Shown piece by piece: positions 26,918 to 36,630 of a DNA stretch of 64,000 nucleotides; positions within the stretch are counted from its first letter, which is position 1, and each line of letters opens with the position of its first letter. The stretch lies in the NCBI GenBank assembly GCA_029222685.1, contig JARHVB010000023.1, positions 62,001 to 126,000 of the forward strand, in the 5' to 3' direction. The notes under the pieces were generated by a model, which ran no database searches, was not told the DNA's origin, and worked only from the letters and a program-made list of their open reading frames with translations. Made by a program: the position numbers and the translations under genes. This DNA comes from Terripilifer ovatus (lineage in GTDB: Bacteria; Pseudomonadota; Alphaproteobacteria; Rhizobiales; Beijerinckiaceae).

Positions 26918-28159
26918 TTGTCCGACATCGCATCCGCTGTTCGCCGCCATACGACGAGCAATCTGAAAACCGCCGTTCATCGCAATGCCGGCCTGTCGCG
27001 CGAGGGCGCGATGGAACGGCTGTTCACCTTCGCGTTTCGCGGCCTGGTCTATGCGCAGATCTGGGAGGATCCCGTCGTCGACATGGATGCCCTGGCGATC
27101 AGGCCCGGCGATCACATCGTCGCCATCGCATCGGGCGGCTGCAATGTGATGAGCTATCTCACCGCCGGCCCCGAGAAGATAACGGCGGTCGATCTCAACG
27201 GCGCGCATATCGCGCTGCTGCGCCTGAAGCTGGAAGCGGCGCGCACCTTGCCCGGCCATCGCGCCTTCTATCGCTTCTTCGGTGAGGCCGACCGGCACGA
27301 CAATCTCGACCTGTACGAAAGCCATATCCAGGCCGGCCTCGACGCCACCTCGCGCCGCTACTGGGAACAGCGCGGCCTCAACGGGCGCAAGCGCATCGGC
27401 GGCTTCACCAAGGGGTTTTATCGCAACGGCCTGCTGGGCAATTTCATCGGCGCCGCGCATCTGCTGGCGCGGCTGCACGGGCGCGATCCCCGGCGCATCC
27501 TGACAGCGACGTCGCGCGCCGAACAGCGCCGCCTGTTCGATGAGCATTACGCGCCGGTTCTCGACAGCCGCTTCATGCGCTGGCTGGTTTCCAATCCGGC
27601 TTCGCTCTATGGGCTCGGCATTCCGCCGGCGCAATACCGGGCGCTGGCTGGCGAGGAGGGTATCGTCGCCGTCCTGAAGTCGCGGCTCGAAACCCTGTGC
27701 TGCGATTTCGACATCGCCGATAATTATTTCGCCTGGCAGGCTTTCGGCCGGCGCTATGAGAAGGCCGAAAATCCAAGCTTGCCGCCCTATCTGCAGGCGC
27801 GCAATTTCGCCGCCGTCCGCGCACGTGCGGACCGTGTCACGCCGCGGCACGAATCGATGACGCAGTTCCTGGCCAACAGCTCGTCGGCGAGCGCCGATTG
27901 CTATGTCCTGCTCGATGCGCAGGACTGGATGAACGATGAAACGCTGACCGGGCTGTGGGAGGAGATCACCCGCACGGCGCGGCCGGGCGCGCGGGTCATC
28001 TTCCGCACCGCCGCCGATGAACGCCTGCTGCCAGGCCGTTTGCCGGAGCGCATCCTGTCGCGCTGGACCTATGAGGAAGCCCGCAGCCGGGCGCTCGGCG
28101 CCCGCGACCGCTCCTCCATCTACGGCGCATTCCATCTTTATACGCTGCGGGGAGCCTGA
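26918..28159 (+). CDS. btaA: S-adenosylmethionine:diacylglycerol 3-amino-3-carboxypropyltransferase (BtaA)
   Basis: BtaA moves the aminocarboxypropyl group of SAM to diacylglycerol to give diacylglyceryl homoserine, the first step of betaine lipid (DGTS) synthesis. About 413 residues carry the DUF3419 features: MERLFTFAFRGLVYAQIWEDPVVD, the SAM-site IASGGCNVMSYL near 72, GFYRNGLLGNFI and a C-terminal methyltransferase-like half with YVLLDAQDWM. TTG at 26918 is proposed as the start because CGGAGA precedes it and the longer frame from 26825 begins inside the Pho box. It is directly followed by btaB. Confidence 0.93.
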   Translation: MSDIASAVRRHTTSNLKTAVHRNAGLSREGAMERLFTFAFRGLVYAQIWEDPVVDMDALAIRPGDHIVAIASGGCNVMSYLTAGPEKITAVDLNGAHIALLRLKLEAARTLPGHRAFYRFFGEADRHDNLDLYESHIQAGLDATSRRYWEQRGLNGRKRIGGFTKGFYRNGLLGNFIGAAHLLARLHGRDPRRILTATSRAEQRRLFDEHYAPVLDSRFMRWLVSNPASLYGLGIPPAQYRALAGEEGIVAVLKSRLETLCCDFDIADNYFAWQAFGRRYEKAENPSLPPYLQARNFAAVRARADRVTPRHESMTQFLANSSSASADCYVLLDAQDWMNDETLTGLWEEITRTARPGARVIFRTAADERLLPGRLPERILSRWTYEEARSRALGARDRSSIYGAFHLYTLRGA

Positions 28160-28160
28160 G

Positions 28161-28859
28161 ATGTCCGACGCTTCAGCTCATATGGATCGCATTTATCGCT
28201 GGCAGACGCCGATCTACGATCTGACGCGCAAGCCCTATCTGCTTGGTCGCGACAGGCTGATCGAAGCTCTGGGGCCGCCGACCGGCGGCACGGTGCTCGA
28301 GATCGGCTGCGGCACGGGGCGCAATCTCATCCAGGCGGCGCGCCGCTGGCCGCATGCCCGCTATTACGGCTTCGATGTCTCTCCCGTCATGCTGGAGACG
28401 GCGCGCCGGGCGGTGAAACAGGCAGGGCTGTCGAGCCGCATCACGCTTGCCGCGGCCGACGCGAGCTCTTTCGAGGCGCGCGAGATTTTCGGCAGAGTCG
28501 GCTTCGACCGGGTGTTCGTGTCCTATTCGCTGTCGATGATCCCGCAATGGCGCGAGGCGCTCTCGCGCGGCTGCGATGCGCTGGCGCCCGGCGGCGCCTT
28601 GCTGATCGCCGATTTTGGCGACCAGGTGCGGCTGCCGGCTGCGTTCCGCACTGTGCTGTATCGCTGGCTTGCCGCCTTTTCGGTTTCGCCGCGTCTCGAT
28701 CTCGAAGACGAGATGCAGGACCTTGCTGCAAGGCGCGGACTCGTCTGCGATTTTGAACGGCTTTATCGCGGCTATGCGTTTCTTGGCATGCTGCGTCACG
28801 TCTCGCGCGGCAGCGTGCCGCGCGCCAAGCCGGTGGTTTCGGCTGCCTTGCGGCGGTAG
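28161..28859 (+). CDS. btaB: Diacylglycerylhomoserine N-methyltransferase (BtaB)
   Basis: BtaB methylates the homoserine headgroup three times to give diacylglyceryl-N,N,N-trimethylhomoserine. The 232-residue class I methyltransferase shows motif I LEIGCGTGRNL near residue 47, YYGFDVSPVMLE (motif II acidic residue) and GGALLIADFGD (post-motif III). The N-terminal HMDRIYRWQTPIYDLTRKPYLLGRD is typical of BtaB. The start is one base after the btaA stop, so they form one unit. The pair identifies the pathway with more certainty than either alone. Confidence 0.93.
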   Translation: MSDASAHMDRIYRWQTPIYDLTRKPYLLGRDRLIEALGPPTGGTVLEIGCGTGRNLIQAARRWPHARYYGFDVSPVMLETARRAVKQAGLSSRITLAAADASSFEAREIFGRVGFDRVFVSYSLSMIPQWREALSRGCDALAPGGALLIADFGDQVRLPAAFRTVLYRWLAAFSVSPRLDLEDEMQDLAARRGLVCDFERLYRGYAFLGMLRHVSRGSVPRAKPVVSAALRR

Positions 28860-28940
28860 GATCGCGATTGCTGATTGCGCGAGGGGTGGCCGTCCCGCCA
28901 TAGTGGGCTCGCAATCGGGTTGAACCGCAGCGAGGCACGC

Positions 28941-30041
28941 ATGGGCTGGTCGATCATGGTCGGACGCATTGCCGGGACGGCGGTGCGTATCCACATCACC
29001 TTTCTGCTGTTCCTGCTCTGGATCGGCTTTTCATCCTGGCGGACGGGGAGTTCGCAGGAGGCGTGGACCAGCGTCCTCTTCATGGTGCTGCTGTTCGCCT
29101 GCGTGCTGGCGCACGAGTTCGGCCATATCATCACGGCGCGGCGTTTCGGCATTGCGACGCCCGACGTTACTCTCCTGCCAATCGGCGGCGTCGCCCAGCT
29201 CGAGCGGCTGCCGGAAAAGCCGTGGGAGCAATTGTGGGTCGCGATCGCCGGGCCCGCGGTCAATGTCGTCATCGCGCTGGTGCTGATCTTCGTCATGGGC
29301 GCTACGACGGACGTGGCGCAATTCGCCCAGATCGAGGATGCCCGGCATACGCTGGTGGCGCGGCTTGCCAGCGCCAATCTGTTCCTTGCGGTGTTCAACC
29401 TGCTGCCGGCCTATCCCATGGATGGGGGCAGGGTGCTCAACGCCATTCTCGCCATGCGCATGGACCCCCGCCAGGCCGTCCAGATCTCGGCGCGCATCGG
29501 CCAGGGCTTCGCGCTGCTGCTGGGATTTCTCGGCCTGTTCGGCAATCCGCTGCTCGTCTTCATCGCCATCTTCATCTACATGGCGGCTGCTTCCGAAGCG
29601 CAGGGCAGCACGATGCAGGCGACGACATCCGGGCTCGCCGTGTCGGACGCGATGGAGACGAAGTTCTCCACCATCCCCATCGAGGCGACACTGGCCAATG
29701 CGGTCGATGCCTTGCTGGCGACATCGCAGCATGAGTTTCCCGTCGTCGACGCCTTCGGCAAACCGGCGGGCGTGCTGACGCGCGACCGGTTGCTCGATGC
29801 GCTGCGCACGAAAGCGCCCGAAACATCTGTCGCCGAAGCGCTGGACACCGGGGCGCCCAGCGTGCGGCCGCGCGATCCGCTCGATGCCGCCATGCAGACG
29901 CTGTCGAAACTCGGCGCGCCGGCCATCAGCGTCGTCGACGAAGACGGCCGCACGGTCGGCATGCTGACCATGCAGAACATCGTCGAGATGATGCTGATCA
30001 AGAGCATCAAGCCGGAATGGCAGTTCGGGCGGAAGGGGTAG
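28941..30041 (+). CDS. Site-2-protease-like M50 metalloprotease with CBS pair
   Basis: This 366-residue inner-membrane protease has zinc ligands in HEFGH near residue 57 and the third-ligand motif NLLPAYPMDGGR near residue 155, within about six membrane helices. Residues about 230-360 form two CBS domains (SDAMETKFSTIP, VRPRDPLDAAMQ), which often sense adenine nucleotides. It belongs to the S2P/M50B group with C-terminal CBS, not RseP-type (no PDZ). It is 81 bases downstream of btaB and may be co-transcribed. Its substrate is unknown. Confidence 0.9.
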   Translation: MGWSIMVGRIAGTAVRIHITFLLFLLWIGFSSWRTGSSQEAWTSVLFMVLLFACVLAHEFGHIITARRFGIATPDVTLLPIGGVAQLERLPEKPWEQLWVAIAGPAVNVVIALVLIFVMGATTDVAQFAQIEDARHTLVARLASANLFLAVFNLLPAYPMDGGRVLNAILAMRMDPRQAVQISARIGQGFALLLGFLGLFGNPLLVFIAIFIYMAAASEAQGSTMQATTSGLAVSDAMETKFSTIPIEATLANAVDALLATSQHEFPVVDAFGKPAGVLTRDRLLDALRTKAPETSVAEALDTGAPSVRPRDPLDAAMQTLSKLGAPAISVVDEDGRTVGMLTMQNIVEMMLIKSIKPEWQFGRKG

Positions 30042-30053
30042 GCGCTACGGTTG

Positions 30054-30118
30054 CAGCGCGGATCCTTTGCCCGCTCGCGGGAGAAGGTGGTCCTCGCATC
30101 GCGAGGTCGGATGAGGGT
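30054..30118. repeat. Dispersed palindromic repeat (REP-like)
   Basis: Two hairpins, cccgctcgcggg (30070-30081) and cctcgcatcgcgagg (30092-30106), are followed by tcggatgaggg. The second core also occurs at 21258-21270. It fills the space between convergent genes and may act as a terminator. Elements of this composition are frequent between genes in this bacterial order. Confidence 0.6.
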
Positions 30119-30119
30119 G

Positions 30120-30602
30120 CTATTCCTCCACCAGCGCTGCCAGCTTGCGCAAACTCTGTTGCGTGCCGGTTTCATTGTCCTGCGGGCTGACGCCGGATGG
30201 AATGTTCTCGAACAGCATGGTGATCTGCGTGCCCGGGCCTGCATCGGCGAAACGCGTGGTGATGGTCATCTCGCCGGCAAAGCGCGGATCGTCGGATTCG
30301 AACGCGATGAGCTCGACGATCTTTTCGTTTGGCACCAGTTCGAGAAACCGGCCCTTAAACGTATCGGTGTCTTCGCTCGTCTTGCCGCCGGGAGATTGCG
30401 TCTTGTCGTGATAGGTAAGCGACATGCGGTAGGCGCCGCCTTCGCGCGCATCGAAGGCATGCATGCGGCCGGTCATCGAATCGGGCGCGCGCCAGATGGC
30501 CAACGCCTCCGGATCAAGGCACGCGCGATAGACCTTGGCGCGCGGCGCCTTGATGATGCGTGAGGTTTCCGTGCTGCCGCGTTTGGCGGAAGGTTCTGTC
30601 AT
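30120..30602 (-). CDS. SRPBCC / AHSA1-domain protein
   Basis: This 160-residue protein has the START-like fold of activator-of-Hsp90-homolog-1 proteins: SRIIKAPRAKVYRACLDPEALAIWRAPDSM near the start, AFDAREGGAYRMSLTY in the middle and TRFADAGPGTQITMLF before the C-terminal helix. Members bind hydrophobic ligands; most bacterial ones are uncharacterised. It lies 52 bases after hemB in the same direction and is probably transcribed with it. Confidence 0.85.
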   Translation of the reverse strand: MTEPSAKRGSTETSRIIKAPRAKVYRACLDPEALAIWRAPDSMTGRMHAFDAREGGAYRMSLTYHDKTQSPGGKTSEDTDTFKGRFLELVPNEKIVELIAFESDDPRFAGEMTITTRFADAGPGTQITMLFENIPSGVSPQDNETGTQQSLRKLAALVEE

Positions 30603-30654
30603 GACGCCACCTCTGTTGGCTCACGGCAACGCCGGCTGCGGCCAATGGTTCGGC

Positions 30655-32436
<1,782 letters not shown>

Positions 32437-32647
32437 GTGTTTTCCAAGCCTGACCGCGGCTTTTCACGGCTCTGATGGTTAAGAAGATTTTATTATAAAA
32501 ACAGTCAGTTAGTTAAGCATCGATTCACCCCAAGAGGTAAATCGGAGATTCATCCTGTTATTTAAACTCGTCTTCATTCGATCAACCTATGTTCATCACC
32601 AACGAGCCGACGGCAGAGCGGCCGCAACATGGTGACGGGGTGAACAG

Positions 32648-33160
32648 ATGAACACGGTTTTGAAGTCAGATATGTCTCAGCAGCGGTCCGATCGGGCGAC
32701 CACGGTACGTCCCGCCTATCTCGAGGCGCTGACGCTGGTTGAGCGTCTGCATCGCCGCCTGCTGGATGTGATCAAGGACGAATTCGACCGCCGCGGTCGC
32801 AGCGATATCAACGCGGTGCAGGCGCTGCTGCTCTACAATATCGGCGACAGCGAGCTGACGGCGGGCGAATTGCGGACGCGGGGCTATTATCTCGGTTCGA
32901 ACGTCTCCTACAACGTCAAGAAACTGGTCGAGATGGGCTATCTCCATCATGCCCGCTCCAGAGTCGACCGCCGCTCGGTCCGCATCAGCCTGACCGAGAA
33001 GGGCCGCGCGGTGCACGAAATCGTCAGCGCGCTTTACGAAAAGCACGTCATGACGGTGGAACAGATCGGTGGCATCCCGGCCGAAGATTTCGTCCACATG
33101 AACCAGGCGCTGGTCCGCCTCGAGCGGTTCTGGACCGATCAAATCAGGTATCGTCTGTAG
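32648..33160 (+). CDS. ldtR: MarR-family regulator LdtR
   Basis: This 170-residue winged-helix protein is MarR-like, with INAVQALLLYNIGDSELTAGELRTRGYYLGSNVSYNVKKLVEMGYL as the HTH region (residues 56-100) and DRRSVRISLTEKG as the wing. It closely resembles LdtR described from Liberibacter and Sinorhizobium, which controls an L,D-transpeptidase gene and osmotic tolerance. An L,D-transpeptidase gene lies 3.5 kb downstream on the same strand. The AT-rich upstream region (32470-32560) may hold its promoter and its own operator. Confidence 0.88.
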   Translation: MNTVLKSDMSQQRSDRATTVRPAYLEALTLVERLHRRLLDVIKDEFDRRGRSDINAVQALLLYNIGDSELTAGELRTRGYYLGSNVSYNVKKLVEMGYLHHARSRVDRRSVRISLTEKGRAVHEIVSALYEKHVMTVEQIGGIPAEDFVHMNQALVRLERFWTDQIRYRL

Positions 33161-33193
33161 AATTTTCAGCTGCCAGCCTAAAATCCCCTCTTG

Positions 33194-33222
33194 CAATGCC
33201 TCGGCCTCCGGCCGGGGCATTG
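33194..33222 (+). terminator. Hairpin after ldtR
   Basis: The arms caatgcctcggcc (33194-33206) and ggccggggcattg (33210-33222) pair along 13 positions with one G-T wobble and a 3-base loop. It begins 34 bases after the ldtR stop. Only a short T-containing sequence (tgattt) follows. Confidence 0.6.
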
Positions 33223-33310
33223 TGATTTCGGGGAGATTTATCGGAACCAAACCCCGTATCCGCTGTTAACCATTTGCAATGCCCTTCGGTTCGTTTGCAA
33301 AGGTTTCACC

Positions 33311-33490
33311 ATGCGCTTCGTTATCGGGATGATATGCGGCATCGCCCTGACCATCGGCGTGGCCTGGGTCGTCGACCATAGTTCAGACACCGTGGCCGAG
33401 GCGAAACTGGTCAATTGGGTTCAGGTTGAAAAGAGCTTTTCCGAGGCCAGGCAGAACGTGATGGTGCAGTGGCGGAAGCTGACGGGCTAG
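33311..33490 (+). CDS. Small single-pass membrane protein
   Basis: This 59-residue protein has one N-terminal hydrophobic helix (FVIGMICGIALTIGVAWVV) and then a short charged tail (VQVEKSFSEARQNVMVQWRKL). The ATG at 33311 follows an AAAGGTTT-like purine stretch. Small proteins of this kind occur widely in the order but are not characterised. It lies between ldtR and a convergent response-regulator gene. Function is unknown. Confidence 0.6.
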   Translation: MRFVIGMICGIALTIGVAWVVDHSSDTVAEAKLVNWVQVEKSFSEARQNVMVQWRKLTG

Positions 33491-33491
33491 G

Positions 33492-33893
33492 CTAATCCGC
33501 TTCCTGCAACTGCCGCGCCTTGGCGTTGATCGACGCGTAAGGAAACGGCTTGCCGAAAACCGGAACGTCTTCGGGCACCTGTCCCGGCTCGAAGCGGGTC
33601 TGGCTGCTGGCGATCATGACCCTGATGGGCGGCCAGCGGTCGCGGGTCGTTCGCAAAAGCCCCGGCCCGTCCATCGAACCCGGCATGTGAATATCGGTCA
33701 CGACAAGTCCGATATCGGTGCGCGCAGATAGCACGGCAATCGCCTCGTCCGCATTTCCGGCGCCGACGACGTGGTATCCGGTGATGTACAGGGAATCTTC
33801 GAGATCCATGCGCAGCAATGTTCCGTCATCCACGACGAGGATGACGGTTTTCGACCTCTGTCGGTCATCGGCAGCCCAAACAGGAACAGTCAT
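33492..33893 (-). CDS. Single-domain response regulator (receiver only), no. 1
   Basis: This 133-residue CheY-like protein has no output domain. The acidic pair is in ILVVDDGTLL near residue 21, the phospho-acceptor Asp is in LVVTDIHMPGSMDG near 67, and the conserved Lys is in VFGKPFPY near 115. No histidine kinase is encoded nearby, so its partner is elsewhere. It is similar in layout to the receiver protein at 34621 but clearly diverged from it. Confidence 0.88.
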   Translation of the reverse strand: MTVPVWAADDRQRSKTVILVVDDGTLLRMDLEDSLYITGYHVVGAGNADEAIAVLSARTDIGLVVTDIHMPGSMDGPGLLRTTRDRWPPIRVMIASSQTRFEPGQVPEDVPVFGKPFPYASINAKARQLQEAD

Positions 33894-34003
33894 CGGTCCG
33901 GCGAACGCGCCGGATGGGGAAACGATCCATAGGAGCGCGGAAACCAGATCGGTGTGACAAGGACACTTCCCGCTTCCTGAGAGCCCACTTGCGCCGGAGC
34001 CAT

Positions 34004-34031
34004 AAATGCCCCGGCTTTCGGCGGAGCATTT
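34004..34031 (-). terminator. Hairpin downstream of the frameshifted small secreted gene
   Basis: Arms from 34004-34013 and 34022-34031 pair at nine of ten positions around a ctttc-type loop. It lies 30 bases after the end of the leftward frame that stops at 34061. Confidence 0.35.
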
Positions 34032-34060
34032 TGATTGAAGTCTTCAAGGCGAGCTGCAGT

Positions 34061-34295
34061 CTACATCCTGCCGCCGTTGCGTATGCAGCTCTCGATTTGC
34101 GCGGCCCGCACCGATTCTTTGGCGGCGCCTGGTGGTGTGATCGCAAAGCTGAGCCGCCGGCAGGTTTTGGCAATCGTTTCCTTTCCCTTGGCGCTGGGCA
34201 GGTGCTGGCCGGATGGAACGCTGTGTTTGTGAAAAAGCCTGCGACGCAGCAAGCAACGTGGCAGCGACAACGAAAACTTTAATATCGAGATGCAT
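34061..34295 (-). pseudogene. Small secreted protein, apparently frameshifted
   Basis: One frame from ATG 34295 gives a convincing signal peptide, MHLDIKVFVVAATLLAASQAF. A second frame ending at 34061 gives TPPGAAKESVRAAQIESCIRNGGRM, which looks like the C-terminus of small periplasmic proteins with two conserved cysteines (the first in KTCRRL). Joining them needs one base removed within the gggaaagg tract near 34180-34195. The combined product would be about 77 residues. Either a real frameshift or a homopolymer sequencing error explains it. Function is unknown. Confidence 0.4.
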
Positions 34296-34620
34296 TCTGA
34301 AACCCCCACGAACAAGTTAGAGTAGCGGCACGAAATGGCGCGCTCGTTTGAAGATAGCGTCTGAAAGTGCGTTGAATATCTAGCTTTTCAGGGGATGCCG
34401 GGGCGGATTGAGAGGTGGCGGTGGGTTCGCCAGCAGTGGGCCGGGAACGCTGATCATCGTAGGCTTAACGGCCGGCGGCCTGTTCGTGCCTTGTTCCGGC
34501 GGCATTAACCGCGTGGGATTTCGAGGGTTGATAGAACGTTCTGCGAATACAACTCTTGATCGTCTGATTTGCCGGATCGAGTCTGCAACATGTCGTAAAG
34601 CGAGTATATATCTGCGCGTG

Positions 34621-34992
34621 CTATCTCAGTTGACGCCATGCGGTCTGCGTTAGTTCGGATGTTTGCACGGGCTTGCGCAAAAACGGCAAGCCCAGCGCGG
34701 CCACTTCCTTGAACAACATGCTCTGGCCGGAAGCGACCACCACGCGAATGCGGGGCCACAATTCCCGCACCCGCATGGCGAGGGCAAGGCCGCTCATCGT
34801 GCCCGGCATGTTGATGTCCGTGATGACGAGGCCGATCTCCGGGTTATGCCGGATCTGGTGCAAAGCCTCATCGGCGTTCTCCGCTTCCACCACTTTGAAG
34901 CCTGCGGCTTCCAGGGTGCAGGTGGTGTCTAAGCGAATGAGCGGCTCATCCTCGACAACAAGGATTGCCTTGGAGTTGGTCAATTGGGGCAT
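34621..34992 (-). CDS. Single-domain response regulator (receiver only), no. 2
   Basis: This 123-residue CheY-like receiver has the acidic pocket ILVVEDEPLIR near residue 14, the phospho-acceptor Asp in LVITDINMPGTMSG near 60 and the Lys in FLRKPV near 107. There is no output domain. FixJ/CheY-like single receivers with LVITDINMPG often relay phosphoryl groups in general stress or motility circuits of alphaproteobacteria. No kinase is adjacent. The 34316-34620 stretch before it holds no gene I can support. Confidence 0.9.
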   Translation of the reverse strand: MPQLTNSKAILVVEDEPLIRLDTTCTLEAAGFKVVEAENADEALHQIRHNPEIGLVITDINMPGTMSGLALAMRVRELWPRIRVVVASGQSMLFKEVAALGLPFLRKPVQTSELTQTAWRQLR

Positions 34993-35244
34993 GGTGCCGC
35001 CTCCTGTCAGACGCCAACTGCCTGTCGTCCGGCGCGTTCCGATGAGTCGCGATTTTATTCAAATCCGATCATGTTATGGTTAGTTTCCCATTAATGTTCT
35101 TTTTTTGTTCCCTGTCGCAGCGCTGCTGCGGCCTGGGCAGAAACAAAAAGGTCGGGGCCGGCGAAAAGTAGGCGCAAAGACGTGAAATGACGTAGCGCCG
35201 TCTGCGGAAATGATTGCGATGCTCATGGGGGCGAAGAGGCCAAT

Positions 35245-35508
35245 ATGATCAAAGCCAGACTTGAAGAACTCTCTGCCGGCCTCAAAGCCGGCACAGCGAC
35301 GACTAGGAAATATGCGGCGGTTCTCGATGAAGCGCTGACCGCGCCGCAGCCTGGCATTCTGTTCGAACTGGATGTCGTTGCGTTATGGCTTGAAGGTTCC
35401 TCCCGGCAGGCCGATGCCGAACAGGTCAGGGAACTTGCAGCCAGCATCCGCGTTTCTGGACAGGGCGCACCAGAACCGCAGCGTTGCGAGGGTGTCTCGC
35501 GGGGATAG
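35245..35508 (+). CDS. Small hypothetical protein
   Basis: This 87-residue soluble protein begins MIKARLEELSAGLK after GAAGAGG. It is predicted largely helical, with KAGTATTRKYAAVLDEAL and LEGSSRQADAEQVRELAASI. I do not recognise a family. It is followed 5 bases later by another small gene in the same direction, so the two may form a unit. Codon use is compatible with a real gene but the evidence is modest. Confidence 0.5.
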   Translation: MIKARLEELSAGLKAGTATTRKYAAVLDEALTAPQPGILFELDVVALWLEGSSRQADAEQVRELAASIRVSGQGAPEPQRCEGVSRG

Positions 35509-35512
35509 ACCA

Positions 35513-35749
35513 TTGCAGAACAATCAGACGGGCAACAGCGAGACGGGCGACATCATTGGTCAGGTGAGGGGAGTTGTCGAGCGGCTCACCTCGCAAATCG
35601 ATGACGCGACGCGCACCATCGGAACGACCACGACGCAGATGCAGCAGGTCGCCGACGTGGCAAAGCAGACGCCGCTGACGATGATGGCAGTCGTTGCGGT
35701 CGTGAGTTTCGCTGTCGGTATCGCATGGGCGAACCGCAAAGCGTATTAA
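35513..35749 (+). CDS. Small protein with C-terminal membrane helix
   Basis: This 78-residue protein starts at TTG 35513 after GGGGA. It has an amphipathic helical region (IIGQVRGVVERLTSQIDDATRTIG, MQQVADVAKQ) and a C-terminal helix (PLTMMAVVAVVSFAVGIAWA). This resembles the ElaB/YqjD/DUF883 layout of tail-anchored, ribosome- or membrane-associated stress proteins, but the match is by architecture only. It probably shares a transcript with the preceding small gene. Confidence 0.55.
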   Translation: MQNNQTGNSETGDIIGQVRGVVERLTSQIDDATRTIGTTTTQMQQVADVAKQTPLTMMAVVAVVSFAVGIAWANRKAY

Positions 35750-35814
35750 AGTTGCGGCCGAAAAGCCGGTGGATGCTGGCGGCGCCCTTCGTCAAGCTGC
35801 ACCAGAAAGGTCGC

Positions 35815-36252
35815 TCAATCAGGCGGAGAGACATGGGCCCCCCAGAATTCGGCCGCGCCATCTGGCAGCGTGGCCAACACGCGATCCAGCGCCGCCTCGT
35901 TCATCGTCCGGCGCAAAGCCAGCGCGACATCGCGGATGCAGGTATCGGGAGCAAAATTGTGGTGGCGGCGCAAGTTCTGTGCCTCCAATGTCATGGCCTC
36001 ACGGTCCGCGAACGGAAGCCGCGGCTGGCCCGTGTCCCATTCGGCAACGAAGACGGCACGCTGCAGCGGCGGCAGCACATTGGCGAAGGTGATCGCGTCC
36101 GAAAGGTCGAGGCGGCGGCGGAAGACCTGGAATACCGCCTGCACCATCGTATAGGCCTGATTTCGGGTGGTAAGACCCGCGTTTTCAATCACGGCCAGCA
36201 GGAACCGATCGAAATTTTCGGCGGCGTGTTGATAGTCCATTGGCATTGTCAT
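35815..36252 (-). CDS. DUF2267-family protein
   Basis: About 145 residues match the DUF2267 pattern: MDYQHAAENFDRFLLAVIENAGLTTRNQAYTMVQAVFQVFRRRL, then LPPLQRAVFVAEWD, PFADREAMT and ALDRVLATLPDGAAEFW. Members are all-helical proteins of unknown function, often in stress-related loci. The start is uncertain among three ATGs at 36252, 36246 and 36240, none with a strong ribosome-binding site; the frame opens upstream at 36381. Confidence 0.82.
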   Translation of the reverse strand: MTMPMDYQHAAENFDRFLLAVIENAGLTTRNQAYTMVQAVFQVFRRRLDLSDAITFANVLPPLQRAVFVAEWDTGQPRLPFADREAMTLEAQNLRRHHNFAPDTCIRDVALALRRTMNEAALDRVLATLPDGAAEFWGAHVSPPD

Positions 36253-36630
36253 TGGAGGGATGATTCTGCAGTGAAGCGTCTTTTCCGACGCTGGGGGAGG
36301 ATGATAAGGTGCGAAGCGGTCCTGTCCTGTTGCGCAAATATCACGCGCAGGGGCCTTTAAACCCCAATCGGGGCGTTTCACGGTCTTGTGCGGCGGCTTT
36401 GCCGCAATTGCCTTAAAACAGCCCGAGTGTTCGTACCTTTTTAAGCATATCAGTGATAGAAACCGCTCATCTGCGGGCGTTTCCGGCAGTTCTTCGTATT
36501 TCGCGGTGGTCAGCCACTAGGCGGAAGGGATCGCAGTGTGCGTGATCCCGGGATCACCGGTCAGCGCTTGGCGAAGGCGGCCTCGACAGGCCCGGAGACC
36601 GGGTTGCGATGCAGACTTGACGTTTGGAGC
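36253..36630. other. Intergenic region between DUF2267 gene and L,D-transpeptidase
   Basis: This 378-bp region between divergent genes has no convincing coding frame. A small palindrome ccccaatcgggg lies at 36362-36373 and a locally AT-rich stretch (tacctttttaagcatatcagtgat) at about 36435-36458 could be a promoter. LdtR may bind here to control the transpeptidase gene, but I cannot point to a defined site. Confidence 0.4.

Noticed and set aside
34316..34620. Plus-strand frame from 34408 with a short hydrophobic stretch
   Set aside because: No ribosome-binding site, no family, Gly-rich low-complexity start; not supported as a gene.
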